DNA of 64,000 nt from a candidate division KSB3 bacterium (lineage in GTDB: Bacteria > Moduliflexota > Moduliflexia > Moduliflexales > Moduliflexaceae): the NCBI GenBank assembly GCA_002748425.1, contig PDSJ01000024.1, forward strand, positions 30,568 to 94,567, written 5' to 3'. The position numbers were made by a program, and so were the translations under genes. Numbering within the stretch: the first letter of the stretch is position 1; each line of letters opens with the position of its first letter. Shown piece by piece: positions 1 through 9,082 of the stretch. The notes beneath the pieces are model-generated. The model ran no database searches, was not told where the DNA came from, and worked only from the letters and a program-made list of their open reading frames with translations.

Positions 1-78
1 TCATACATGGTTCTGTTCGTAAGTTCGTGGACTTTTCTTGGCAATCCGACACATTTACGTTTCTTAAGGAGAGGAATT

Positions 79-1305
79 ATGGCCGTGTTAACAGGTAAAC
101 TTGTTATTGCCCAATCAGGTGGACCGACTGCTGTCTTTAATAATAGTGCCTGCGGCGTGATTCAGGAAGCCCTGAAACACGATAACGTGTTTGATGCGGT
201 CTATGGAGCGGCAAATGGCATTATGGGGATTCTCAACGAAAATTTTATTGATCTCCGTAAAGAACCCAGCGCTGCGATCGAAGGGATGCGCATGACTCCG
301 GCATCAACGCTGGGAACCTGCCGCCGCAAGCTGGATATCGCCGACCTCGAACGTATCCTGGATGTCCTCAAGGCACATAATATTCGATACTTCTTTTACA
401 ACGGCGGCAACGATTCAATGGATACTGCCAACAAAGTCAGCAAGATGGCAGCCGATTCCGGCTATGAGCTGCGAGCTTTCGGCATTCCCAAAACCGTTGA
501 TAACGATCTTGTGGAAACCGATCATACCCCTGGCTTCGGGAGTGCTGCCAGAATGATGGCTCTGGCGACACGCGACGCTGGCCGCGACTCGGAATCCGGT
601 GCGCTGACCACCACTTCCATCCTTGTGCAGGAAGTGATGGGACGCGATGCTGGCTGGTTGACCGCAGCAACCGCTGTCGGACGACACGACGAACGCGATG
701 CGCCGCATCTGCTCTATCTGCCCGAAAGACCTCTGACGATCGAAAAAATTTTAGATGATGTCCAACAGGTCCACGATCGTCTCGGCTTTGTTGTGATCGC
801 GCTTTCGGAAGGCGTACGCGATGCAAACGGCGCTCTGCTGATGACATCTTCTTCTCTTGATGCCTTTGGCCATACGCAGCTAGGCGGCGTCGGGGATTTT
901 CTGGCGAAAACCATTCAGCAAGAACTCGGCATTAAAGCACGGGCCAATATCCCCGGGACCATTCAACGATCTTTCATAGCCTCGGCGTCATCGGTCGATC
1001 TGGCTGAAGCCTATATGGTTGGACAGATGGGCGTCAGATATGCACTTGAAGGGCACAGCGGCTACATGGTCTCGCTGGTACGCGAGTCCGGGCCCCCCTA
1101 TTCCTGCTCCACCGGCTTGGCGCCGCTGGAAAAAGTCGCCAATTTCGCGAAAGCATTACCGGATGAGTATATTCGTGAAGATGGCTGTGGTGTCACGCAA
1201 CAATTTCTGGATTACGTGGCTCCACTGCTGGGGGATCCGCTTCCGATATATCCGCGCTTCACACGCCACTTTGTCCCGAAATTACTCGATGCCTATACGC
1301 ATTAA
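79..1305 (+). CDS. pfp: 6-phosphofructokinase, pyrophosphate-dependent type
   Basis: Cytoplasmic glycolytic enzyme that phosphorylates fructose 6-phosphate. The 408-aa product has the PFK glycine loop near residue 13 (QSGGPTAVFN), GGNDS at 109-113 and PKTVDND at 137-143, whose Asp141 is the expected catalytic base. In the PFK family, Asp at the position of E. coli Gly104 (here D112) together with Lys at Gly124 (here K138) marks the PPi-dependent, reversible enzymes, so PPi use is inferred from residues. The start at 79 is set by AAGGAG at 66-71; an upstream in-frame ATG at 7 has no such site. The gene converges on a second PFK gene. PFK identity is very secure and donor specificity fairly secure. 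Confidence 0.93.
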   Translation: MAVLTGKLVIAQSGGPTAVFNNSACGVIQEALKHDNVFDAVYGAANGIMGILNENFIDLRKEPSAAIEGMRMTPASTLGTCRRKLDIADLERILDVLKAHNIRYFFYNGGNDSMDTANKVSKMAADSGYELRAFGIPKTVDNDLVETDHTPGFGSAARMMALATRDAGRDSESGALTTTSILVQEVMGRDAGWLTAATAVGRHDERDAPHLLYLPERPLTIEKILDDVQQVHDRLGFVVIALSEGVRDANGALLMTSSSLDAFGHTQLGGVGDFLAKTIQQELGIKARANIPGTIQRSFIASASSVDLAEAYMVGQMGVRYALEGHSGYMVSLVRESGPPYSCSTGLAPLEKVANFAKALPDEYIREDGCGVTQQFLDYVAPLLGDPLPIYPRFTRHFVPKLLDAYTH

Positions 1306-1388
1306 CAGATCAAAACTAATCTGCTCAAACAGCGTGTTTACTGTACTAATGTCCATAAAAAGATGAGAATAGTAGCAGTAACGTACCC

Positions 1389-2693
1389 TTAGTGCGACTC
1401 CGAACTTTTCATTGAAATCGGCTGCCCGGTGGATTCCAGCACGCTCAGCCAGAGATATTCTTCAGGCGAAATCTTCTTTCGCGAGGAGGTTGTCACCGGG
1501 ATCGGCACATGAGTGAACTCGTCGTGCCAGCGCCCGACGATCATGTCGGTTTTCCCGGCCATTGCCGCATGTACGGCATTGCGGCCCAGATGCGCGCAGA
1601 AAATGCTATCACTGGCATTGGCCGGCACACTGCGGATCATATAGCTCGGATCGATGTATTTCAAGGTGACCGGGATACTTTTTGCGTGAAAATACTTCTT
1701 GATCTCCTCTTTCAGGAGAATCCCGATGTCGTTGTGCAGAATGTTTCCGGAGGCGTCTTTGCTGCCGTCTCCGCTGAAGAATTCCTGTCCCGCCCCTTCT
1801 GCAACCACAATCACGGCATGCTGGCGTTTTTTGAGACGCTGCTCCAGGAGATCCAGGAAGCCGTTTTTCCCGTAGAGATCAAAGGGCACTTCCGGAATGA
1901 GGGTAAAATTGACATCCAGATTGGCAAGCGTAGCGTTCGCTGCGATAAAGCCCGAATCCCGCCCCATCACCTTGACCAGCCCAATACCATTTTGTGCGCC
2001 TTTCGCTTCGATATGCGCGCACTGTAAGGCCCCGCGCGCTTCGGACACCGCAGTATCAAAGCCGAACGTTTTGGCGACATAGCCGATATCGTTGTCAATG
2101 GTTTTTGGAATTCCAACGATCGAAATCGAACGGCCGCGCCGCTCTGCTTCTTCTGCAATGGTGTGCGCTCCTTTGAGGGTCCCGTCACCACCGATACAAA
2201 AGAGGATATTGATTCCCAGTTTCTCGAGCGTATCTACCATGACCTCAGGCTTTTCATGTCCCCGGCTGGAGCCGAGCAGCGTTCCGCCCATTTCATGGAT
2301 GCGTTCGACATCCTCCGGGTGTAACTTCATAGGTTCCAGCCAGTTTGCCGGGTTCAGGCCCTTATAACCATAACGAATTCCCAGGATGTGCCGAACATTA
2401 TATTTATACGATAACTGCATCACCAGAGAACGAATGACATCATTCAGTCCGGGCGAAATCCCCCCGCAGGTCACGATAGCTGCTTTGGTTTCCAAAGGAT
2501 CGAAAAAAATCTTTCTACGCGGCCCGGCCTTTTCAAAGGAGACCTTGTCTTCCAAACCGGTTTCATTCGGAATTTCGACGGCATAGCGGATATGCGTATC
2601 ATCCGACACATATAGACAGTCTGGGAACTCTAACGGCGAATCGATCAGACACTCTCCCAGCGTTTTGACTCTGAAATCTTCCATGCATGGCAT
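1389..2693 (-). CDS. 6-phosphofructokinase, ATP-type (Gly/Lys variant)
   Basis: Second PFK, about 434 aa. It has a glycine-rich loop (CGGISPGLND), GGDGT near residue 170, PKTIDND near 196 and MGRDSGF. Gly at the first donor-specificity position (GGDG) combined with Lys at the second is the pattern of ATP-dependent PFKs of the long trypanosome-like clade, so ATP is the likely donor. The N-terminal extension of about 70 residues before the Rossmann core also fits that clade. The start is uncertain: no good ribosome binding site lies upstream of ATG 2693 or ATG 2684, and a TTG at 2717 would extend it. It converges with the PPi-type gene, so the two are not co-transcribed. Confidence 0.9.
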   Translation of the reverse strand: MPCMEDFRVKTLGECLIDSPLEFPDCLYVSDDTHIRYAVEIPNETGLEDKVSFEKAGPRRKIFFDPLETKAAIVTCGGISPGLNDVIRSLVMQLSYKYNVRHILGIRYGYKGLNPANWLEPMKLHPEDVERIHEMGGTLLGSSRGHEKPEVMVDTLEKLGINILFCIGGDGTLKGAHTIAEEAERRGRSISIVGIPKTIDNDIGYVAKTFGFDTAVSEARGALQCAHIEAKGAQNGIGLVKVMGRDSGFIAANATLANLDVNFTLIPEVPFDLYGKNGFLDLLEQRLKKRQHAVIVVAEGAGQEFFSGDGSKDASGNILHNDIGILLKEEIKKYFHAKSIPVTLKYIDPSYMIRSVPANASDSIFCAHLGRNAVHAAMAGKTDMIVGRWHDEFTHVPIPVTTSSRKKISPEEYLWLSVLESTGQPISMKSSESH

Positions 2694-2777
2694 AAGTATT
2701 TTATGAAAACACAACACGCAAAGACATCCTCAGACGGTGTTATGCGTGTTATGTGTCGCATGTCCTGTGTGTTTCGC

Positions 2778-3419
2778 TTAGCTTAAAGCCTGAACAGTGA
2801 GTTCGAACACTTCCGACGGCGAGCCTTCACCAGCTATCGTTTTCAGCAGATGCTGCTGCGTATAATACTCGATAAGTGGCAAGGTCTGCTCGCGATAGAC
2901 CGAAAGACGCTGACGAATTGTCGTCTCATTATCGTCATCGCGCTGAAAAATCTCGCCTCCACATTTATCGCAGCTCCCGGCGACCCTGGTCGGATTGGTC
3001 ACGATATGATAGAGAGCGCCACAACTTTTACAGGTCCTCCGTCCGGAGAGACGGCGAATGACGACTTCTTCGGCGACATTGATCTCCACAACCGCATCCA
3101 GCGGAGTTCCAAGCTGATCCAGAACCTTGTCCAGGGCTTCGGCTTGCGGAAGCGTTCGCGGGAAACCATCGAAAATATAGCCGCTGCGACAATCGGCAGC
3201 GTTAAGACGATCGTTGACAATGCCGATAATCACATCATCTGGCACAAGATCGCCTCGATCCATATAGACTTTGGCGGCGTTTCCCATCTCAGTGCCATCT
3301 TTGACCGCCTGCCGCAGAAGATCGCCGGTCGAAATCTGAGGAATCTGATATGTGTCGAGCAGCTGATGAGCCAGAGTTCCCTTTCCCGCGCCCGGAGGGC
3401 CTAATAAGATAAGTCGCAT
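2778..3419 (-). CDS. adk: Adenylate kinase with zinc-type LID
   Basis: Interconverts ATP + AMP and 2 ADP in the cytoplasm. The 213-aa protein begins with the P-loop GPPGAGKGT and contains DGFPRT and the AMP-binding region typical of Adk. The LID carries CKSCG and CDKCG, the four-cysteine set of zinc-binding adenylate kinases, and length matches the long bacterial form. The chosen ATG at 3419 begins MRLILLGPPG, the conserved start; the 35 in-frame codons upstream are not family-like. It is on the same strand as, and upstream of, the ATP-type PFK gene with an 84-base gap, so co-transcription is possible. Confidence 0.95.
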   Translation of the reverse strand: MRLILLGPPGAGKGTLAHQLLDTYQIPQISTGDLLRQAVKDGTEMGNAAKVYMDRGDLVPDDVIIGIVNDRLNAADCRSGYIFDGFPRTLPQAEALDKVLDQLGTPLDAVVEINVAEEVVIRRLSGRRTCKSCGALYHIVTNPTRVAGSCDKCGGEIFQRDDDNETTIRQRLSVYREQTLPLIEYYTQQHLLKTIAGEGSPSEVFELTVQALS

Positions 3420-3639
3420 ACTGTAATTCCGATGAATCGTCTTCGACGGTGAGACAGATCTCACAGCGAACAATCCACCACGCTCCGAAAAAAACAGGCT
3501 GAAGCCCGCATGATTCACATACACAGCACATGTCTTGCATTCATTCTGAGACAGCCAAGTCTAGCAGTTCAAGTTGATTTGTCAATGAATTTAGTATTTT
3601 TTCCTTTACTATTCTGCCAAAGGAGACGATCTTGTCAGC

Positions 3640-4302
3640 ATGAGACACGTAGCGATCGCAAAGCACACGACCGAAATCTATCTCGTCCGTCATGGCGAGA
3701 CAACTCTAAGCACTGGAGGACAGTATATCGGCTCGACCGATGTTCCACTTTCTGAGCATGGCCGGGAACAGGCTCGCCGGCTGGCCGAACGATTACGCAC
3801 AATCCATTTCGGGGCCTGCTATTGCAGCAGAATGGAACGCTGCCGCGAAACCGCACGTATTGCCGTTGGCCCTCATCAGCTCGAGATGAGCCCTGTCGCG
3901 GACATTCAGGAAATCGATTATGGGCAATGGGAAGGCCTGAGTTTACAGGAGATGGAAGCGCTCGCGCCTGACACCTTTCGGCAATGGATGCGCGATCCGG
4001 CTGTGGTAAAAGCACCCGGGGGCGAATCCGGGCAGGATGTCCTGACGCGGATTCGCCCGGTCTTTGAGCGTCTGGCGGTCACACATCTGGGAGAGCGAAT
4101 CCTGATCGTTGCCCATCGCACAGTGAACCGTCTCTGGCTCTGCCATATCCTTGGATATCCACTGTCGGAATATCGTCACGCTGTGGGACAAGGATTCACC
4201 GCCCTCAATATTATCGAGTATGAAACAGATCGACATGAGCCTGTGTTTTCAGTCATACGCGTGAATGATGGGCAGCATTTGGAACAGTTGAAAGGAGTAT
4301 AA
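3640..4302 (+). CDS. Histidine phosphatase family protein (phosphoglycerate mutase-like)
   Basis: Branch-1 histidine phosphatase, 220 aa. LVRHGET near residue 16 carries the phospho-accepting His, EIDYGQWEG supplies the acid/base Glu region, and VAHRTVNR near 166 carries the second catalytic His. In the last motif the usual Gly-Gly after His is replaced by Arg-Thr. Relatives include alpha-ribazole phosphatase (CobC), GpmB-like enzymes and sugar phosphatases; no cobalamin genes are nearby, so the substrate is open. AGGAGA at 3621-3626 lies about 13 bases from the ATG, a little far. The gene ends just before a strong two-way terminator. Confidence 0.85.
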   Translation: MRHVAIAKHTTEIYLVRHGETTLSTGGQYIGSTDVPLSEHGREQARRLAERLRTIHFGACYCSRMERCRETARIAVGPHQLEMSPVADIQEIDYGQWEGLSLQEMEALAPDTFRQWMRDPAVVKAPGGESGQDVLTRIRPVFERLAVTHLGERILIVAHRTVNRLWLCHILGYPLSEYRHAVGQGFTALNIIEYETDRHEPVFSVIRVNDGQHLEQLKGV

Positions 4303-4325
4303 AAACTTTGACGGTCGAAAAACAG

Positions 4326-4366
4326 ATTCCCATTCCTGCCGGACCGAGTCAGGAATGGGAATTTTC
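4326..4366. terminator. Bidirectional terminator hairpin
   Basis: A perfect 13-bp inverted repeat (4326-4338 and 4350-4362) with an 11-base loop lies between the convergent histidine-phosphatase and NSS-transporter genes. A short T run follows on the plus strand and CTGTTTTT follows on the minus strand. Confidence 0.75.
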
Positions 4367-4383
4367 AGAGGATTCTGCCATTC

Positions 4384-5733
4384 TCAGCCGATGCCACCGT
4401 AAATAATTCCCAGAATATACACAACGATTGTTGCGCCGCAGAACACATATTTCGCCATCGGTTCAAACCATTGTCCCAGGGGCTTTTCCCTGCCGGTCTG
4501 CACCTGTTCCCTCGCAAAGCTGTCTCCGCAGACCCAAAAGAAGGTAATGCCTGCCAAAAGCGCCCCAAGGGGAATGATATAGATTGACACAATATCCATC
4601 CATGTCCCCAGAGTTGCGCCGTTTTCGAGGATCAGTCCGACAAAAATACTGATCAAGGCGATCACGGCAATAGAGAGTCCTCTCGAGAGCTTAAAACGCT
4701 GTTGGAGCGCTTCCACAGGCGTTTCGAGCAGATTCATGAGTGAACTTACCCCGGCAAACAAGACTGCAATAAAAAATACGGCTGAAAACAAATGACCAGC
4801 TGGCATCATCTTAAACACGTTCGGCATCGTAATAAACATCAGAGGGGGACCGGCTGTCGGATCCAGATCAAAGGCAAACACGGCCGGGATGATGACGACT
4901 GCCGCCAGCAGAGCTGCAATGGTATCGTACACGGCAACGTTTCTCGCGCAACTGATGACATCCTCACTTTTTTTCAGGTAGGACCCGTACACCACTGTCC
5001 CTGACCCTGCGAGAGAAAGCGAGAAAAAGGCCTGCCCAAGCGCATACACCCAGGTTTTTGGATCGGCAAGCAGATTCCATTTCGGCACAAAAAGATATGT
5101 ATAGCCCTCAAGAGCCCCTGGTAATGTAATCACCCGGCCAGCAAGGATAAGAAACAGCATAAAGAACGCGGGCATCATCACCTTGTTTACCTGTTCGATC
5201 CCCTTTGAAATGCCGACAAGCATAATGATGAAGGTAACGGCAAGACCGAGTATATGCCAGCTGACGCTTCCCAGGGGACCCGCAATCTGACCGAAGTATG
5301 CGCCACTGTCTTCTGCGTGAATCACGGCTCCTGTTATCGCACCGACCGTAAACCTGAGGATCCAGCCGACGACCACAGCATATCCGATGGCGATTCCCAG
5401 CGAGCCGATGACCGGAATAAGCCCCAGAAGTTCGCCGTTCTTGTTTCCTCTTCGCTCAAACGCTTTTTTAAACGCTCCGAGCGGTCCTGTTCTCATCGAA
5501 CGCCCAAAAGACATTTCTCCAATCACGCCAATGAGACCGATCAGGGCAACAAAAAGAAAGTACGGAATCAGGAATGCAGCTCCTCCAAACTGACCGAGTC
5601 TATAGGGAAAAAGCCAGATATTTGCCATTCCCACCGCCGATCCGATACACGCGAGTATAAATCCTATTTTGGTATTGAAATTGTCCCTACTCTCAAGAGA
5701 CAGCTCTGGTCTCTGCGTAGTTTTATCAGGCAT
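4384..5733 (-). CDS. Sodium-dependent NSS-family transporter, probably for tryptophan
   Basis: Inner-membrane neurotransmitter:sodium symporter homologue, 449 aa, with about 11-12 hydrophobic segments. The first segment has the family signature (IGSAVGMANIWLFPY), where backbone and side chains bind Na+ and the substrate carboxylate. AAGGAG sits just before the ATG. It is the third gene of a ridA-tnaA-transporter set; characterised bacterial relatives include the tryptophan transporter TnaT, so tryptophan import feeding tryptophanase is the favoured role (inference from context). A strong hairpin in the 81-base gap after tnaA could lower its expression relative to the enzyme. Family call very secure, substrate moderate. 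Confidence 0.9.
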   Translation of the reverse strand: MPDKTTQRPELSLESRDNFNTKIGFILACIGSAVGMANIWLFPYRLGQFGGAAFLIPYFLFVALIGLIGVIGEMSFGRSMRTGPLGAFKKAFERRGNKNGELLGLIPVIGSLGIAIGYAVVVGWILRFTVGAITGAVIHAEDSGAYFGQIAGPLGSVSWHILGLAVTFIIMLVGISKGIEQVNKVMMPAFFMLFLILAGRVITLPGALEGYTYLFVPKWNLLADPKTWVYALGQAFFSLSLAGSGTVVYGSYLKKSEDVISCARNVAVYDTIAALLAAVVIIPAVFAFDLDPTAGPPLMFITMPNVFKMMPAGHLFSAVFFIAVLFAGVSSLMNLLETPVEALQQRFKLSRGLSIAVIALISIFVGLILENGATLGTWMDIVSIYIIPLGALLAGITFFWVCGDSFAREQVQTGREKPLGQWFEPMAKYVFCGATIVVYILGIIYGGIG

Positions 5734-5781
5734 AATCTCACTCCTTTTCCAGAAGGCATTGATAACATTGACAAAAAGTTC

Positions 5782-5805
5782 CTGCGGCTTTACAAAAAGC
5801 CGCAG
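5782..5805 (-). promoter_or_regulatory. Intercistronic hairpin between tnaA and transporter gene
   Basis: A perfect 10-bp stem (CTGCGGCTTT / AAAGCCGCAG) with a four-base loop lies 10 bases after the tnaA stop codon. On the minus strand it is followed by GAACTTTTT. It could act as a leaky terminator or as an RNA-stability element separating expression of tnaA and the transporter. Confidence 0.55.
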
Positions 5806-5814
5806 TTTCGACAG

Positions 5815-7197
5815 TTAGCTTAATGGTGTGAGAAACGCCTGAAAGTGTCGTAACACAGGGGGCTCCCATGTAATCTCATAGCCTTTCACTTCCGAGGCTC
5901 TTTTTTTGATTTCAAGCAGCGCATCAGCCATGACATCAATATGAGCCTGAGTATAGACCCGCCGCGGAACAGCAAGCCGTGTAAATTCGAATTGGGCCTG
6001 CAGCTGCTCGCCGGTGTCGGGATCGTTACCGAGCATGTACGAGCCGATATCGCAGGTCCGTATGCCGGCTTCCCTGTAGAGTTCTATGGCAAGAGCCTGC
6101 CCCGGAAATTCATAATACGGGATATGCGGAAACATGGCTTTGGCATCGACAAAGACACCGTGCCCTCCTACGGGAGATTGATACGCAATGTCTGCATCAT
6201 CAAGCCGGGCGGCAAGATATTCCATCTGCCCGATTCTGTAGCGCAGATAGTTTTCGTCAATCCCCTCATACAGGCCGATGGCAAGCGCTTCAAGGTCTCT
6301 TCCGGCCAGTCCGCCGTACGTTGTAAACCCTTCAAATGAAATTGTTCTGCCTTTCAGTTTCCTGAAGAGTTCTTCATCCTCCTTGATGCCGAACAGTCCG
6401 CCCATGTTGACAATCGTGTCTTTTTTGGCGCTCATGGTGAACATATCTGCATAGCTGAACATCTCGCTGACGATCTCTTTGATTGATTTCTCTGCATAGC
6501 CCTCTTCGCGCTCTTTGATGAAGAAGGCATTCTCTGCATAGCGTGCGGCGTCAAGAGCCATCTTAATTCCGTACTTTTTGCAGATCGCTGAGGTTTCCCG
6601 GATGTTCTCCATCGACACTGGCTGGCCGCCAGCCGAGTTGTTAGTGATCGTCATAATCACAAGCGCGATTTTATCAGGCCCGTGTTCCGTAATAAGTGAT
6701 TCAAGCCGTTTAAGATCCATATTGCCTTTGAACGGCACTCTTTTGAGCGGCTCTCCGGCTTCGGGGACAACGCAGTCAATCGCCCTTGCACCGCTCAGTT
6801 CCACATGGGCGCGTGTCGTATCGAAGTGCATATTCGAAATAGAAAATTCCCCTTTTCCCATCAGAACTCCGAAAAGGACCTTCTCTGCCGCTCTCCCCTG
6901 ATGAACAGGCTGGATATAGGTGTAGCCCGTAATATCAGTGGCCGCTTCAAGCAGTTTAAAGTAGCTTGACGCTCCTGCATAGGCTTCGTCTCCTCGCATG
7001 ATCCCAGCCCACTGCTCCTGGCTCATCGCATTTGTTCCACTGTCCGTGAGCAGATCAATATACACATCCTCACCTTTCAGGTTGAACATATTGTATTTAG
7101 CTTCGGCGAGTTTCTGTTCCCGTTCCTCTTTGCTGAGCATTTTGATGGTTTCAACCACTTTGATTCTAAACGGCTCTGGAACATACTTGATTCCCAT
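5815..7197 (-). CDS. tnaA: Tryptophanase (tryptophan indole-lyase)
   Basis: PLP enzyme that splits L-tryptophan into indole and 2-aminoacrylate, which hydrolyses to pyruvate and ammonia. The 460-aa protein matches the tryptophanase/tyrosine phenol-lyase family end to end: [32 protein letters not shown] and the PLP-lysine motif SAKKD. Residues that separate the two enzymes favour tryptophanase: GIRTCDIGS lacks the phenol-lyase Arg, and LRHFQA has His where phenol-lyases have Phe. AGGAGGGAAG precedes the ATG. The gene sits between ridA and an NSS transporter gene, which supports tryptophan catabolism. Tyrosine phenol-lyase remains a weaker alternative. Confidence 0.92.
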   Translation of the reverse strand: MGIKYVPEPFRIKVVETIKMLSKEEREQKLAEAKYNMFNLKGEDVYIDLLTDSGTNAMSQEQWAGIMRGDEAYAGASSYFKLLEAATDITGYTYIQPVHQGRAAEKVLFGVLMGKGEFSISNMHFDTTRAHVELSGARAIDCVVPEAGEPLKRVPFKGNMDLKRLESLITEHGPDKIALVIMTITNNSAGGQPVSMENIRETSAICKKYGIKMALDAARYAENAFFIKEREEGYAEKSIKEIVSEMFSYADMFTMSAKKDTIVNMGGLFGIKEDEELFRKLKGRTISFEGFTTYGGLAGRDLEALAIGLYEGIDENYLRYRIGQMEYLAARLDDADIAYQSPVGGHGVFVDAKAMFPHIPYYEFPGQALAIELYREAGIRTCDIGSYMLGNDPDTGEQLQAQFEFTRLAVPRRVYTQAHIDVMADALLEIKKRASEVKGYEITWEPPVLRHFQAFLTPLS

Positions 7198-7244
7198 AAT
7201 GCTTCCCTCCTGTTTTCAGTGCGATGTTGTAAGCACTGCTGCCA

Positions 7245-7628
7245 TTATTGTTTAAACGCGATCGCCTCAATTTCAACAAGCGCATCTTTGGGGAGTCTCG
7301 CTGCCTCGACCGCACTTCTCGCTGGATAAAGACCGTCCCCGAACATCTCTTTGTAGACCTCATTCATGGCAGCAAAATTATTCATATCACTCAGAAACAC
7401 GGTGGTTTTTACAACATGGGACAAGGACATTCCCTGTGATTCGAGAATCTGTTTCAGGTTTTCAAGAGACTGTCGTGTCTGCCCCTGTATTCCCCCATCA
7501 GCAAAATCACCGCAAGCAGGATCTATGGGAAGCTGACCAGAAACAAACACAAAACCTGCCACCTCGATTCCCTGTGAATACGGCCCGATTGCAGCTGGAG
7601 CTTTTTCTGTTGAAATAAGCTTTTTCAT
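7245..7628 (-). CDS. ridA: RidA family 2-iminobutanoate/2-iminopropanoate deaminase
   Basis: Small cytoplasmic enamine/imine deaminase of 127 aa (YjgF/YER057c/UK114 family). Recognisable family features are the IGPYSQG start, [10 protein letters not shown], the TTVFLSDM region and the C-terminal [12 protein letters not shown] containing the conserved Arg that anchors the substrate carboxylate. The start at 7628 is seven bases from AAGGAG; an ATG three bases upstream is too close. It is the first gene of the tryptophanase operon. RidA hydrolyses 2-aminoacrylate, the reactive product released by tryptophanase, so co-expression makes chemical sense (inference). Confidence 0.93.
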   Translation of the reverse strand: MKKLISTEKAPAAIGPYSQGIEVAGFVFVSGQLPIDPACGDFADGGIQGQTRQSLENLKQILESQGMSLSHVVKTTVFLSDMNNFAAMNEVYKEMFGDGLYPARSAVEAARLPKDALVEIEAIAFKQ

Positions 7629-7665
7629 CATTTTTCTCCTTGTCCGATCCTTGCCGGACGCTGAG

Positions 7666-7693
7666 TATTTTTCATGATGTTCATGAAAAATAT
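7666..7693. promoter_or_regulatory. Palindromic operator candidate upstream of ridA
   Basis: Perfect 12-bp arms TATTTTTCATGA and TCATGAAAAATA are separated by four bases. The site lies 38-65 bases upstream of the ridA start, in the divergent interval shared with the LysR gene. It is AT-rich and symmetric like a regulator site. A TTGACA at 7699-7704 with CAAAAT 18 bases later on the plus strand could be the regulator's promoter. Confidence 0.5.
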
Positions 7694-7888
7694 TCTCTTG
7701 ACAAATTGTTTTGAATACGTGCAAAATATGCCAGTATTCTCTGACAAATTTCGTAAGACAGTGCCGCTGAGTTTCTCGTAAAAGTCATCTTTACACGATG
7801 CAGGCTGAGAAGTCAATTCGTATGATCTTATAGGGCTGTTCAGAAAATCTGATGCCCTTATCATTACGCCAGTAAGCCGGACATTCTT

Positions 7889-8821
7889 ATGAAACTTTAT
7901 CATTTACGCAGTTTCGTGACCGTGGCGAATGAACGCAGTTTGACTCGTGCGTCGCAACTGCTGTTTACAAGCCAACCCGCTGTCAGCGCCCATATTAAAA
8001 CGCTTGAGGAAGAATTGGACGTCGTGCTGTTTTCCAGAACCCCAAGGGGTATGGAGCTGACCAGGGAAGGGCGCCTGCTCAAAGAGCAGGCGGAAAAATG
8101 CCTGTCCAACGTCAGCGAATTTTTTCGTCAGGCCAGACGCTTGAAGGCTGATGTGACGGGAACGGTGAAGATCAGTATTCATGCTGACCCGGATATGTTG
8201 AAAATCGGCGATTTCCTGTCGATCGTGCATGCACGCTATCCTCGTATGGACTGTCATGTCCTGCGTAAAGATTCCTGTGACGTAGCGGCATTATTGCACA
8301 ACCGACGTCTTGACGCCGGCTACTTATACGGTCATATTACTGATAAAGAGATTGCAACTACGCTCCTGCGAACCTGCAAACTCATGATTGTCGGCCCGGT
8401 ACACTGGCGGGAGCGTTTTGAATACGCTGATCTGAAAGAATTAGGCAACTTCCCCTGGATTGGGACCTCGCAGTCCTGTCCATTCCATGCAGAGACCTTT
8501 GAGATCTTTCAACAGCGTCAGCTCAAGATCTCCAACACGATTGCAGTGGTGGACCAGGAATCCACACTGTTAAATCTTGTGAGTGCCGGCATCGGGCTGG
8601 CACTGCTGGTGGATGAAGAGGCCCTGTCCGCCGAAGAGTCGGGCAAAGTAGTAATTTGGAAACCGGAACGTTTCACGATTGATTTATGTCTGGCGTATTT
8701 GCAAGAGCGGGAAAAAGATCCCCTGCTTCAGGCGGTTCTGGATGGACTGTATACGGTGTGGGGACTTGCGGATATTGAACATGGCCGCTTCATCGACGAG
8801 CAGGCGATCGCAGAGGAATAA
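7889..8821 (+). CDS. LysR-family transcriptional regulator
   Basis: Typical 310-aa LysR protein. The N-terminal winged helix-turn-helix covers about residues 1-60 (LRSFVTVANERSLTRAS, then LFTSQPAVSAHIKTLEEEL), followed by a linker helix and a periplasmic-binding-protein-like effector domain to about residue 300. It is divergent from ridA-tnaA-transporter with a 260-base shared interval holding a palindrome, the usual arrangement for a regulator of the neighbouring operon. The effector is unknown; tryptophan or a breakdown product is a reasonable guess. The ribosome binding site is weak. Confidence 0.92.
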   Translation: MKLYHLRSFVTVANERSLTRASQLLFTSQPAVSAHIKTLEEELDVVLFSRTPRGMELTREGRLLKEQAEKCLSNVSEFFRQARRLKADVTGTVKISIHADPDMLKIGDFLSIVHARYPRMDCHVLRKDSCDVAALLHNRRLDAGYLYGHITDKEIATTLLRTCKLMIVGPVHWRERFEYADLKELGNFPWIGTSQSCPFHAETFEIFQQRQLKISNTIAVVDQESTLLNLVSAGIGLALLVDEEALSAEESGKVVIWKPERFTIDLCLAYLQEREKDPLLQAVLDGLYTVWGLADIEHGRFIDEQAIAEE

Positions 8822-9082
8822 AGCCCGGAAGCGGCCAGCCGGGAAACCGCTTGCGTCAGGTAGACTTCACAGATCTCATTCCGCAAAAAATCGCAGAGGA
8901 AACATCATCATACAAATCTGTCAACAAATACAAAAATTTCAAACTTTTCACTTGACAACACGTGCCTCATCTCCCAGCGTTGCATGTGGATTGATGCCCC
9001 TTGAATGCTTATGCCATTCATCTCATCACCTTAAGTCTAAATTACTCTAACTTCAATTAACATTATTAGGAGGATGCGCTGT

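Noticed and set aside
5815..7197. Tyrosine phenol-lyase instead of tryptophanase
   Set aside because: The phenol-lyase Arg is absent and His replaces the phenol-lyase Phe near the C-terminus; context with RidA and an NSS transporter also fits tryptophanase.
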